From a virus, in the IMG/VR virus record IMGVR_UViG_3300036770_003472, positions 1 through 34,329 of that record: a stretch of 34,329 bases of DNA. One strand, written 5' to 3'. The position numbers and the translations under genes are program-made. Positions 1-7,783 of the stretch are shown here, piece by piece. Each line of letters opens with the position of its first letter. The stretch's first letter is position 1. The notes below the pieces were generated by a model. It had not been told where the DNA came from. It saw only the letters and a program-made list of their open reading frames with translations, and made no database searches.

Positions 1-26
1 AGAATTTGCTTTGAAAATGTTGCCAC
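1..26 (-). CDS. Start of a small structural protein (partial)
   Basis: Only the first eight codons are inside the window, reading MATFSKQI from a GTG start at 26. The start is supported by an AGGAG Shine-Dalgarno sequence at 33-37, six bases upstream and overlapping the TAG stop of the gene before it. From memory, small structural proteins of marine phages often begin MATFSKQ. By position, after a fibre protein ending in a GQVL-type domain, it could be a fourth member of the 111-118 aa beta protein family seen at 7445, 14173 and 19866. That is inference, because the rest of the gene is missing. Confidence 0.6.
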
Positions 27-32
27 GTATTA

Positions 33-37
33 CTCCT
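33..37 (-). promoter_or_regulatory. Ribosome binding site for the gene at 26
   Basis: AGGAG lies six bases upstream of GTG at 26. It overlaps the TAG stop of the preceding gene. It is the main reason for calling a gene that runs off the left edge. Confidence 0.65.
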
Positions 38-356
38 AACTGAACACCTGTGTAGAAAGAATTGTCTGGTCATTCTCGTATGGTTGAATAGTCGACACCC
101 ATGAAGTGTCATAGTTTGTTGAAGAGTTCTTAACCAATACTTGACCGCTTGTTCCACCGCTTGGAACCCCCTGGCCATTTGTTCCACTCGTTCCCTGGAG
201 CCCACCGTAAGAAAGGCTTGTCCATGCTGTCAAGCCATCCCCAATTTTGAACAAATCCGTGTCAGACTCGACGCCAATTTCACCCTCGGCAAGGGTTGGA
301 TTAGCAGCAGTCCATGCTGCTGCAGTGCCACGTCTTAGTTGGATTTGAACAGCCAT
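36..356 (-). CDS. Short fibre protein with Mtd-N-like head
   Basis: This 106 aa protein has an N-terminal module, QLRRGTAAAWTAANP followed by LAEGEIGVESDTDLFKIGDG (about residues 6-41). It resembles the N-terminal domain of the Bordetella phage major tropism determinant, a common head of phage fibres. It is followed by a short Gly/Ser linker and a GGTSGQVLVKNSS-x-YDTSWV module (about residues 67-88), seen in many phage fibre proteins. No receptor-binding domain follows, so it may be a trimeric adaptor, a minimal fibre or a remnant. The head is a close paralogue of the one at 1217-2530. It lies 15 bases after the preceding gene, with only a weak AGG upstream of ATG. The structural role is secure from context; the exact function is unknown. 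Confidence 0.75.
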   Translation of the reverse strand: MAVQIQLRRGTAAAWTAANPTLAEGEIGVESDTDLFKIGDGLTAWTSLSYGGLQGTSGTNGQGVPSGGTSGQVLVKNSSTNYDTSWVSTIQPYENDQTILSTQVFS

Positions 357-371
357 AGTGCCTATTTTACC

Positions 372-1202
372 CTATTGAGCAATTTCCCAGATGGTCCCAG
401 TAGAAATCGTGACCTCGTAGGAATCCGACCCAGCGCTACCTTGTGTCCTGTTGAGATAAAAAGTATAAGCGGTTGCCTGGGATGCCCTTACTGCTGGTGA
501 GTAGGTGGCGCTAGCCGTGCTAGAAGCAGGTATCGCATACTGAAGAAATATATTATACATCGTACTATTGTTATCATTGTCGTACTGTCCTGATGCGACA
601 CCAGACCACCGATTATTCCCAGCAACGTTGTTGTAACCCTCATAACTCGACGTTGTTATTAAAGCGCCATCTTTGTGTAGAAGAAAAACATTGTCATGAT
701 GGAATTCGCAATTAATCATCCATTGCATAAGAATAATGCTGTTCGAGTATTTTGGGGTTATTGTTAGGTTCAAATCAGTAATTGTTGTTCCATTACCAGA
801 GTTCGCAGCAGTATATGTGTTCCTGGCATCTGTTCGATAATACTTAACTTGAACAATCGAGTCTGGAGGATTGGTTATATTCCTCCAGGCAGAGCCAGTC
901 CATACATACATCGCATTGGTGTCTGTATAGAACGCCATCTGTCCAGTGAATGGACTAGGTATAGCCGTCCCAACAAGGGAAGAGGTTGTTACCGTCACAG
1001 CAGAAAGAGAAGAAGCCAACTTTGCCTGAGTAACGGCATTTGCCGCGATATCGGCGGTTACTACTGCACCCTCGGCAATCTTTGCAGTAGTGACAGAACT
1101 ATCAGACAGTTTAGATGTAGAAATTGAACCATCAGGGATAATCGTTGCTGAATGGTTATTTACGTTCTCAAGAAACTTAAGTTCAAATTGAAGTGGGTCC
1201 AT
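372..1202 (-). CDS. Tail fibre protein with decapeptide stalk and beta C-terminal domain
   Basis: This 276 aa protein has a short N-terminus (MDPLQFELKFLEN), then four decapeptide repeats of the type SSVTTAKIAE (about residues 25-64). Next comes a degenerate SPFTGQMAFYTDTNAMYVWTG module (about 83-102), the usual phage fibre motif that precedes a receptor-binding domain. Residues from about 113 form a beta-rich domain starting DSIVQVKYYRTDARNTYT and ending TGTIWEIAQ, a type found at the C-terminus of many phage fibres. The stalk is closest to that of 1217-2530, sharing an LSAVT end. An AAGGA lies seven bases before ATG. It is probably a trimeric adhesin with a non-glycine-rich tip. The ligand is unknown. 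Confidence 0.75.
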   Translation of the reverse strand: MDPLQFELKFLENVNNHSATIIPDGSISTSKLSDSSVTTAKIAEGAVVTADIAANAVTQAKLASSLSAVTVTTSSLVGTAIPSPFTGQMAFYTDTNAMYVWTGSAWRNITNPPDSIVQVKYYRTDARNTYTAANSGNGTTITDLNLTITPKYSNSIILMQWMINCEFHHDNVFLLHKDGALITTSSYEGYNNVAGNNRWSGVASGQYDNDNNSTMYNIFLQYAIPASSTASATYSPAVRASQATAYTFYLNRTQGSAGSDSYEVTISTGTIWEIAQ

Positions 1203-1216
1203 AAAGTGTCCTTGGC

Positions 1217-2530
1217 TTAGGCAATTACCAGCGAACCGCTAGATGTGAATGTGTGAATCGTATAAGAACCAGATGTGGTTTTTGTTCCACCAGTAACTGT
1301 AAGGCCGATTGCATCAGACGTTGGATAACGAACAATCACAATACCAGAACCACCACTTTGACCATTTTGCGCACGACCAGCAGCAGCAGCACCACCGCCA
1401 CCACCAGTATTTGCAGTTCCAGCGGTAGCATTTCCTCCACCAACGCTTCCGTTGTTTGTTCCATCTGTGCTTGAACCAGTTCCGCCACCACCAGCACCAC
1501 CAGAAGCGGTTGATGTAACCATACCGCCAGCGCCACCGCCACCGCCTCCAGCATAAGTAGTTGAGGACCCAGAAATTGAACTTGCTACACCATCTCCGCC
1601 CTCTCTAGCCGCATCGGTGTTACCTAGTTCCCCAGCACCACCACCACCGCCACCGCATCGACTCGGTTGATTTGCTCCACCGTTGTAGCCCTGTGATGCG
1701 GTACCAGAACCGCCCGAAGAACCAACGTCGCCACCAGTTCCGCCGCCGCTACCGCCAGAGCCTGCAGTTTTTTCGTCACCAGCGCCAGCGCCTCCGCCAG
1801 TGCTCACTATTGCATCGAATGAGGAGTTGCTACCCTGTGCGCCGTTTGTCGAAGAAGTTTGTGCAGCACTAGTCCCTCCAGTTCCGCCAGCACCAACTAT
1901 GACCGAATAGGTGCCAGGAACAAGTGACAGTGTTGATTCAGCAGCGGACCCACCGCCAGATTGTTCCCCACTAACAGAACTTCTGTAGCCACCAGCGCCA
2001 CCGCCACCGCCTCCGCCACCACCACCATTTTGATTTTCGCCGCCACCACCACCGCCTCCGCCTGCGACGACAATATATTCAGTTGTAATGCTGGAATAAT
2101 GCGTTGTTCCAACAGACCATGCTGACCCCAACCAAATTTTTTGCTTGCGGGTATCTGTTTCGAAAATAGTTTGACCAGTAAACGGCGAACCAGGCCTTGT
2201 TGATGAAGTGCATATGGTTACCGCAGATAAAGTCGATGCCATTTTTACTTGCGTTACAGCGTTGTTTTGAATTTTATCCGTCGTTACTGCACTATTTTGA
2301 ATTTTTGCTGCGGTTATAGAAGTATCAGCGAGTTTTGCTGTAGTTACAGAATCGTCGGCAATTGTTCCAGCGATTGGCCCATATGCAAGATTGGCCCAAG
2401 ATGTTGAGCCATCCCCAACTTTAAATTTAGATGTGTCTGTCTCTAGGGCTATTTCTCCATCGGCCAAAATTGGATTGGCCGCAGTCCATTGAGCGGCAGT
2501 GCCGCGCCTTAATTGAATTTTGTATGGCAT
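1217..2530 (-). CDS. Glycine-rich tail adhesin with Mtd-N-like head
   Basis: This 437 aa protein is modular: an Mtd-N-like head QLRRGTAAQWTAANP (residues 6-20, extending to about 50), four decapeptide stalk repeats (about 57-98), a [21 protein letters not shown] connector (about 107-127), then a glycine-rich domain from about 150 to 405 with blocks of 6-11 glycines. Inside it are the family landmarks [26 protein letters not shown] and SGIVIVRY. A conserved C-terminal strand pair, [18 protein letters not shown], closes it. Comparable domains form polyglycine II sandwiches in the S16/T2-type gp38 adhesins; that structural parallel is inference. Its ATG overlaps the stop of 2530-2739 as TAATG. 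Likely a receptor-binding protein. Confidence 0.82.
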   Translation of the reverse strand: MPYKIQLRRGTAAQWTAANPILADGEIALETDTSKFKVGDGSTSWANLAYGPIAGTIADDSVTTAKLADTSITAAKIQNSAVTTDKIQNNAVTQVKMASTLSAVTICTSSTRPGSPFTGQTIFETDTRKQKIWLGSAWSVGTTHYSSITTEYIVVAGGGGGGGGENQNGGGGGGGGGGAGGYRSSVSGEQSGGGSAAESTLSLVPGTYSVIVGAGGTGGTSAAQTSSTNGAQGSNSSFDAIVSTGGGAGAGDEKTAGSGGSGGGTGGDVGSSGGSGTASQGYNGGANQPSRCGGGGGGAGELGNTDAAREGGDGVASSISGSSTTYAGGGGGGAGGMVTSTASGGAGGGGTGSSTDGTNNGSVGGGNATAGTANTGGGGGAAAAGRAQNGQSGGSGIVIVRYPTSDAIGLTVTGGTKTTSGSYTIHTFTSSGSLVIA

Positions 2531-2739
2531 TAGACAGTCCCCCCATCAAGTGCGCCTATGTCATAAAACTGAATAGTGTCTGGTTCGCCGCCATCAATAT
2601 TGGTCGTGCTTGGTTCGACATTGACTTCAACCAAAGAAACAACCATGACCCAGGCGGTGCCATCCCAGCGCCACGATTTACCACCGCTACTAAAAATTTG
2701 ATTAAGCGATGGCGAATTGGGGAAATCTATGGCGGGCAT
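2530..2739 (-). CDS. Minimal fibre-head protein
   Basis: At 69 aa, this is almost only the head module found in six other genes here: [20 protein letters not shown] then [10 protein letters not shown] (residues 2-31). A short unique tail ending [16 protein letters not shown] follows. That tail resembles the MDIGA C-termini of 7784-9556 and 14511-14840. Both ends are TAATG junctions with neighbouring adhesin genes. It has no receptor-binding domain, so it could cap or anchor a neighbouring fibre, or be the leftover head of a recombined gene. The head shows normal conservation and there is no stop, so I treat it as an intact gene. Confidence 0.7.
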   Translation of the reverse strand: MPAIDFPNSPSLNQIFSSGGKSWRWDGTAWVMVVSLVEVNVEPSTTNIDGGEPDTIQFYDIGALDGGTV

Positions 2740-3956
2740 TATGCGATAACCAAACTACTGGAGGAGTTGAACGTGTGAATTGTATACGAACCAGATGTGG
2801 TTTTAGTTCCACCAGTAATTGAAAATGCAGTTGCATCTGAAGTTGTGTAGCGTACAATTACCACTCCAGCACCACCATTGCCGCCAGTAGTTGCTTGTCC
2901 ACCACCACCACCACCGCCACCAGTGTTTGCGGTCCCCGCTACGCCAACAACGCTTAGTCGTCCACCCGCTCCTCCACCACCATTGCCGCCAGCACCACCT
3001 GGTTGAGAATCAGACCATCCACCGCCACCTCCGCCACCTCCTCTTGCTACCGACGACCCGCTAATGGATGACGATACGCCAGCACCGCCAGCACCACCTG
3101 GATATTGACTGGTCGCCCCCTGAACACCAACGGCACTAGCGCCACCTCCACCGCCACCACCAGTATTGTTGGTTCCTATTGCCCCTGCGTAACCTTGATT
3201 TGCTGTTCCAGAACCTCCAGTTGATGCGGTGTCATTACCACGACCGCCGCCACCAGAACCACCAGAAAGACCTGGTTGGTTGTTTGTTGCACCACCCCCA
3301 CCACCACCGCTTGCTGTAATGGTATGAAACACCGAGTTATTACCGCTACCAGCCCTTGTGTCAAGCGCACCACCAGAACCACCAGAACCAACAGTAACTG
3401 TGTAGGTTCCACGCTCCAAAACCAAAATTGACTCAGCAGTTGAACCACCACCAGATGACTCTCCGCTAACGGATGAACGGTACCCACCAGCACCGCCACC
3501 ACCACCTACGTTTCCTCCACCGCCACCACCACCGCCAGCAATAACCAAATATGTTAACGCAATTCCACTGGTATGAAGTTGACCAGCAGACCATGTGGTT
3601 CCAAGCCAAACTTTCATCAGGCTTGTATCAGTTTCAAAAATTGTTTGCCCTACATACGGGGAAGCAGGACGAGTCGAACTAGTACAAATAGTTACCGCAG
3701 ACAAGTTAGATGCCAACTTGGCGTGAGTAACGGCGTTGGCCCCAATCTTTGCTTCAGTTACTGCGCCAGTAGCAATGTCTGATTCACCAACTGCGCCAGA
3801 GGCAATCTTTGCTGACGTTACAGAACTATCAGCAATCTGTTGCGAAGTGATGACTCCGCCCGTCATTTCCCATACAGTTCCAGTCCATGTGTAGGTACGG
3901 TTGTTAACCGTATAGGTGTCATTGACCGCTGGAGAAGAGGGGAAAGAGAAGGCCAT
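2739..3956 (-). CDS. Glycine-rich tail adhesin (cassette pair member 1)
   Basis: This 405 aa protein starts at ATG 3956 ([16 protein letters not shown]), overlapping the upstream stop as TAATG. The frame is open to 4103, but that extension lies inside the previous gene and lacks the head motif, so it is rejected. Order: FPSSP head (3-31), decapeptide stalk (about 41-83), [21 protein letters not shown] connector (91-111), glycine-rich domain from about 136 to 370 ending GVVIVRY, and C-terminal strands [13 protein letters not shown]. The connector and C-terminal DNA are nearly identical to those of 13136-14173 while the glycine-rich core differs. Probably a receptor-binding protein with an exchangeable core. 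Confidence 0.82.
   Translation of the reverse strand: MAFSFPSSPAVNDTYTVNNRTYTWTGTVWEMTGGVITSQQIADSSVTSAKIASGAVGESDIATGAVTEAKIGANAVTHAKLASNLSAVTICTSSTRPASPYVGQTIFETDTSLMKVWLGTTWSAGQLHTSGIALTYLVIAGGGGGGGGNVGGGGGAGGYRSSVSGESSGGGSTAESILVLERGTYTVTVGSGGSGGALDTRAGSGNNSVFHTITASGGGGGGATNNQPGLSGGSGGGGRGNDTASTGGSGTANQGYAGAIGTNNTGGGGGGGASAVGVQGATSQYPGGAGGAGVSSSISGSSVARGGGGGGGGWSDSQPGGAGGNGGGGAGGRLSVVGVAGTANTGGGGGGGGQATTGGNGGAGVVIVRYTTSDATAFSITGGTKTTSGSYTIHTFNSSSSLVIA
2749..2780 (+). repeat. 32 bp direct repeat, copy 1 (C-terminal boundary)
   Basis: These 32 bases are identical to 13146-13177 and in the same orientation. Each copy sits in the last codons of a glycine-rich adhesin gene and marks the downstream boundary of its variable core. 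Confidence 0.85.
3652..3688 (+). repeat. 37 bp direct repeat, copy 1 (N-terminal boundary)
   Basis: These 37 bases are identical to 14091-14127 and in the same orientation. They lie in the [13 protein letters not shown] connector and mark the upstream boundary of the variable glycine-rich core. High similarity continues about 50 bases towards the core. Confidence 0.85.
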
Positions 3957-4612
3957 TATGAGTTCCTGTATCCGTAGACTCGGATAGTCCCCCCAGTCAG
4001 GGTGCCAGTGCTTGCGATAAGTGTAAAAGCCGTGTATGAAGTTGTGTCGTTTAGAAAGCCATTGTATGTACCACCAAGGCTTGCTGGAATTGTTCCGACC
4101 CACGAACTATGGACGATTGTATTTTTCGCAAGGTATGGCGCAAAAACCGTGCAGTTGAAAGACAAAGAGGTTGTCGTTCCTCGTCCGAGGTCTTCAAAAA
4201 AACTATTGTTATTATCTGATGCAGTTGAGGATGAAGCCGCCCAGTTCACTCGTAATGCCGAGCCGTAATAGCCAGTAGTGGTGCTACCCAATCGCAAACC
4301 AAGGTCTATTTCAGTAGATGCAACTCCGCTGCCTACCGTAATTAGATAATTGTCGTATGTGCTACTAAATGCATCTGTTACTGTAACTGTAGATACAGCA
4401 GTTCCAATCGTCTGGGTCTTCACCAACTCTAAAGCGGGCGGCGTATCGACATCAATAAAAAATCTCCACTCTGAACCGTTCCACACACCCAATTTGTTTG
4501 TATCGGTTTCAAAAATCATTTGTCCAACATACGGCACAGTCGGGCGCGTAGAGGAAGTAACTACTCCTGGCTTGATTGCCGAACTTGCTCCGAGAACTGA
4601 TGAAAACGGCAT
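3956..4612 (-). CDS. Tail fibre protein with LVKTQTIG-type C-terminal domain
   Basis: This 218 aa protein has an N-terminal segment MPFSSVLGASSAIKPGV closely like that of 11302-12513, then the TSSTRPTVPYVGQMIFETDT connector (about 20-39) and NKLGVWNGSEW. From about residue 61 it has a beta-rich domain opening LELVKTQTIGTAVSTVTV and DAFSSTYDNYLITVG, which I recognise as a domain found at the ends of many environmental phage tail proteins. It closes with TLTGGTIRVYGYRNS. TAATG junctions join it to both neighbours. The role is inferred as a short adhesin or tip protein, and the receptor is unknown. Confidence 0.75.
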   Translation of the reverse strand: MPFSSVLGASSAIKPGVVTSSTRPTVPYVGQMIFETDTNKLGVWNGSEWRFFIDVDTPPALELVKTQTIGTAVSTVTVTDAFSSTYDNYLITVGSGVASTEIDLGLRLGSTTTGYYGSALRVNWAASSSTASDNNNSFFEDLGRGTTTSLSFNCTVFAPYLAKNTIVHSSWVGTIPASLGGTYNGFLNDTTSYTAFTLIASTGTLTGGTIRVYGYRNS

Positions 4613-4833
4613 TATTCCTCGACTTCTGGTGCTACTGGTGGGGTGAAATCTTGAGTCTCTTCGTCGTAGATAAAACCAACACCTGCGTAGGTCTTTCCCT
4701 CTGTATTAAAGAATGTCTCCACCCAGCGGCCTGGATAGCGCTCTGGGTTGGCCTTGAGGAAGTCCTCCATGACCACTGCGACATGGATTACTACATTGTT
4801 CTCATCGAGTTGTGCAAAGTATTGTGCGCTCAT
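4612..4833 (-). CDS. Small conserved phage protein, paralogue of 17658-18023
   Basis: This 73 aa protein begins SAQYFAQLDENNVVIHVAVV and contains EGKTYAGVGFIYDEETQDF. It is a shortened version of 17658-18023 (MAHFAEIDDNNVVLRVIVV; RYAGMGYTYNEELDAF). This family is common beside fibre genes in cyanophages and other environmental phages, but its function is not established. A role as fibre chaperone or accessory is possible; that is inference from location. An AGAGGA lies just upstream of ATG. It is acidic, with a C-terminal PPVAPEVEE tail, and ends in a TAATG junction with the next gene. Confidence 0.75.
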   Translation of the reverse strand: MSAQYFAQLDENNVVIHVAVVMEDFLKANPERYPGRWVETFFNTEGKTYAGVGFIYDEETQDFTPPVAPEVEE

Positions 4834-4850
4834 GATTCCTCTAGTTTAGT

Positions 4851-6551
4851 TTACGAAGTCCTATAGCGAACGTAGACGATTCCTGAGCCACCATTCCCGC
4901 CAGCCGCAGTAGAACCAGAGCCAGCACCACCACCGCCACTACCAGTATTTGCTGACGCCGCAGTTCCTGCTGTGTTGACCGAACCGTTACCGCCAACTGA
5001 TGAACCGCCAGTTCCTCCAGTAGAAACGCCACCACCACCACCGCCAGCAGCCTTGTACAGAGTGGAGCCCCCAATAAAAGAACTCACATCGTAACCAGTG
5101 CCCCCAGCGCCACCAGTTCCAGATGAACCGTTGCCCCCAACACCAGATGCTCCGCCACCACCGCCAGCACTTGTGTTGTTGGTTCCTACTCCGTTTCCAC
5201 CAGAACTTCCCAAAATAGTTGGAAACAAACTGGTGTATCCAGCGGTTACTGCGCCTCCGCCACCTCCTCCACCCCCACCAGAAGCACCCCTAGAACCCTC
5301 ACCATAAGCAACTCCGTTATTGACCCAAACTCCATACCCGCCACCAATGGCATTTATTGAGCCCAATGTGGTCGCCAAGGATGAGCCGCCGCCGTTTGTC
5401 CCTCTTGTATTTACGACTGATGTTCCACCAGCACCAACGGTCACGGCATACGAACCAACAGGCAAGAAAACAGTTTGAGTCGTTACGCCACCAGCGCCGC
5501 CGCCGCCACCATTGTAGGCGGAGACTCCACTACTGCCCCCAGCACCACCGCCACCTACAAGAAGCAAATCAAATAAACCTGCGGTCGTAACCGTAAAAGT
5601 ACTATCGCTAGTAAAGGTTGTCAGATTATATGTTACTCCACCAACGTTGATTGCCGATGAAGCGTTCGATGCAGCACCATATCCAGCAGTTGTTGCTAGT
5701 GCATCACCAGAGATGCGACGACGGATGTAGACAATTCCTGAACCACCAGCGCCAGCGGCGTAAGCACCATTCCCACCGCCGCCACCGCCACCAGAGTTCG
5801 CCGTGCCAGCAGTTGCGTTACTTGTGCTTCCATCTGTTCCACGACCGCCACCACCAGAACCGCCAGTCCCACCAGTACCAGTTCCTGCACCACCACCACC
5901 GCCTCCACCCTTGTATGTCGTGCCAGCAGACTGACCTAAAAACGCAGAAATGTCGCGACCAGCACCACCAGCACCAGCCGTTGAACCAGATGCATTGCCA
6001 CCAGCAGCCCCAGCACCACCGCCACCACCAGCAACGCCCGTAGCATCATTACCACCTTGAGTGCCTTGTCCTGCTATACCCACTGACGGAACATTTGTGG
6101 TTCCATTACCACGAGCACCAGCAGTTGACGCACCAACGCGACCGACATCCAACGAATAGTCAGAGTTTCCTCCGCCAATTGCTAATAAACTGGTTGCCGT
6201 TGAGCCAATGTAGGACGAACCACCCATCACAGAACCAGTTGATACTCCAGATACAACTCCCCCAGCGCCAACAGTTACTGGGTACGAACCAGATGGAAGG
6301 TAAATAGTTCCTTCACATACACCACCACCGCCGCCACCGCCGCCACCCGAAGCAACCGCCCATCCGCCGCCACCGCCACCGACAAGCAATACATCAAACC
6401 AACCACCTTTAGAAACAGTAAATGTTCCATCAGCAGTAAATGTATGTAACTGGCATGACACGCCAGAAATGGTCGGCGTTGTCTCAGTGCCACCAGATGC
6501 GACTCCATACTGAGTTACAAGCCGTTGTGTGCGTCCGCCAGAGATGCTCAT
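4851..6551 (-). CDS. Adhesin with two tandem glycine-rich domains
   Basis: This 566 aa protein lacks the head and stalk modules of its neighbours and begins MSISGGRTQRLVTQYGVASGG. It has two tandem copies of a unit. Each starts with a beta segment ending in FDVLLVGGGGGG or FDLLLVGGGGAGG (about residues 48-62 and 327-342). Each continues through YPVTVGAGG or YAVTVGAGG landmarks and a polyglycine core, and ends GIVYIRRRI or GIVYVRYRTS. The halves align along their length, an internal duplication of roughly 275 residues. Its ATG overlaps the stop of 6551-7441 (TAATG). With no head of its own, it may bind the tip of the fibre made just before it, much as gp38-type adhesins do; that is inference. 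Confidence 0.8.
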   Translation of the reverse strand: MSISGGRTQRLVTQYGVASGGTETTPTISGVSCQLHTFTADGTFTVSKGGWFDVLLVGGGGGGWAVASGGGGGGGGGVCEGTIYLPSGSYPVTVGAGGVVSGVSTGSVMGGSSYIGSTATSLLAIGGGNSDYSLDVGRVGASTAGARGNGTTNVPSVGIAGQGTQGGNDATGVAGGGGGAGAAGGNASGSTAGAGGAGRDISAFLGQSAGTTYKGGGGGGGAGTGTGGTGGSGGGGRGTDGSTSNATAGTANSGGGGGGGNGAYAAGAGGSGIVYIRRRISGDALATTAGYGAASNASSAINVGGVTYNLTTFTSDSTFTVTTAGLFDLLLVGGGGAGGSSGVSAYNGGGGGAGGVTTQTVFLPVGSYAVTVGAGGTSVVNTRGTNGGGSSLATTLGSINAIGGGYGVWVNNGVAYGEGSRGASGGGGGGGGGAVTAGYTSLFPTILGSSGGNGVGTNNTSAGGGGGASGVGGNGSSGTGGAGGTGYDVSSFIGGSTLYKAAGGGGGGVSTGGTGGSSVGGNGSVNTAGTAASANTGSGGGGAGSGSTAAGGNGGSGIVYVRYRTS

Positions 6552-7441
6552 TAGAAAGTAATGCTTCCACTTGCGGCAAAAGTATAAATACGGTGTGTCG
6601 CAGTTGTCGTAACGGCAACAGATGAACCAGTAGTCGTTGCTGTTCGATAAATAATCGGATATCGAATAATTACTACACCACTTCCACCACCAGCATTCGT
6701 TGAGCCAGAACCACCACCGCCACCAGTATTAGCAGTCCCAGCAGTAGCAGAACTACCCGAAGTTAGGTTGTGACCGTTTCCGCCACCACCCGAACCTCCA
6801 GCCCCACCTCTTGCAGGAGCATCGGTTCCACCTCCACCACCACCTGCATAGTATGTGTTCGTCCCAGAGATAGAAGATATAACTCCAATACCACCAGCGC
6901 CACCAGTTGCAACTGATGCAGTACCACCGATTCCAGTTGCTCCTGCGCCGCCAGCGCCACCACCGCCTCCGCCGCCATCATTTGTACCGACTGCTCCACC
7001 GCCTCCAGCAAAACCCTGTGCAGTCGTTCCAGCGGCTCCAGGTTGGCTGCTTCCCCTACCGCTACCGCCACCACCCGAGCCTCCGATGCTTGCTGCGTTT
7101 GCTACATACTCTCCGCCTCGACCACCGCCAGTAGAAGTAATAGTTGAAAAAACAGAATTGTTTCCTGCTGTATTTCTAGCCCCACCACCACCAACTGTGA
7201 CCGTATATGAAACTCCTGATGAAATATTAAAGATTGCTTCAGTAGCAGAACCTCCACCAGAAGTTGCTCCAGCAACATTAGTTCTTAAGCCGCCAGCGCC
7301 ACCGCCCCCATCACCAGGACCATTCTGTCCGCCACCGCCTCCGCCAGCGACAACAAGATACTCGGCGGTTTGTGGTGCAAAGGTTGAAGCATTCACATAG
7401 TTCTTCAACCCGAGAACCCCATAAGGCGTACTAAGACCCAT
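6551..7441 (-). CDS. Glycine-rich tail adhesin (module B, third gene)
   Basis: This 296 aa protein has a short head MGLSTPYGVLGLKNYVNAS, related to the MGVDSNYGIGSLKPGV start of 13136-14173. The glycine-rich domain starts at EYLVVAGGGGGG (about residue 28) and contains GGLRTNVAGATSGGGSATEA, TVTVGGGG and SGVVIIRYPI. The C-terminal strands are HRIYTFAASGSITF, shared with the end of 18055-19866. The gene lies three bases after the 111 aa protein, mirroring the arrangement at 13136-14508. Probably a distal receptor-binding protein. There is no stalk, so it must attach to another fibre component. Confidence 0.8.
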   Translation of the reverse strand: MGLSTPYGVLGLKNYVNASTFAPQTAEYLVVAGGGGGGQNGPGDGGGGAGGLRTNVAGATSGGGSATEAIFNISSGVSYTVTVGGGGARNTAGNNSVFSTITSTGGGRGGEYVANAASIGGSGGGGSGRGSSQPGAAGTTAQGFAGGGGAVGTNDGGGGGGGAGGAGATGIGGTASVATGGAGGIGVISSISGTNTYYAGGGGGGTDAPARGGAGGSGGGGNGHNLTSGSSATAGTANTGGGGGSGSTNAGGGSGVVIIRYPIIYRTATTTGSSVAVTTTATHRIYTFAASGSITF

Positions 7442-7444
7442 TGC

Positions 7445-7780
7445 TCAGTTTTCCTTCTCCCAACCAATGGCAGTTACGTTCACAACGTTTGCAGCATCGG
7501 CGAGACCTTGCAGTGTTTCGGTAGCAGCAAGAACCAAGGCGGTATCAAAAACCATGATGTCGTTTGCGCCGATTGGAACTGCTGACATAATTCGATTTGC
7601 TGCAGTTGCCGCAGAGCCAATAGCAAGGGTTACCGTTCTATCTGCAGTGTCGGTATTGCAGATGATAATTTGCTTTATGACTTCTGTATATCCCGACGCC
7701 GCAGTGCAAATTGTTGTTGTTGTTGTGCCCAATTGAATTGGGCCACCAAGCCGCGATTCTGTTCTATCTCCTGATGCCAT
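7445..7780 (-). CDS. 111 aa beta-rich structural protein (module B, second gene)
   Basis: This protein begins MASGDRTESRLGGPIQLGT and contains TEVIKQIIICNTDTADRTVTLAIG and ETLQGLADAANVVNVTAIGWEK. It is about two-thirds identical by eye to 14173-14508 and more distantly like 19866-20222. The family is common in environmental phages. Its sequence suggests a small beta-sandwich, but I know of no proven function; a fibre collar, decoration or trimer-clamp role is a guess. The Shine-Dalgarno AGGAG (7789-7793) lies inside the last codons of the upstream fibre gene, eight bases from ATG, so the two genes are probably translationally linked. Confidence 0.75.
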   Translation of the reverse strand: MASGDRTESRLGGPIQLGTTTTTICTAASGYTEVIKQIIICNTDTADRTVTLAIGSAATAANRIMSAVPIGANDIMVFDTALVLAATETLQGLADAANVVNVTAIGWEKEN

Positions 7781-7783
7781 GTC

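Noticed and set aside
1217-2530. Diversity-generating retroelement, suggested by the Mtd-N-like head
   Set aside because: No reverse transcriptase, template repeat or C-type lectin variable end is visible. The head domain alone is common in ordinary fibres.
3957-4103. N-terminal extension of the adhesin at 2739-3956 by 49 codons
   Set aside because: It overlaps the previous gene in another frame and precedes the conserved FPSSP head. The TAATG start at 3956 fits all neighbours.
6855-7400. Plus-strand open frame of 181 codons, proline-rich
   Set aside because: It is the exact antisense of glycine-rich codons (GGN read backwards gives Pro-rich frames). It has no homology signal, no operon context and no ribosome binding site.
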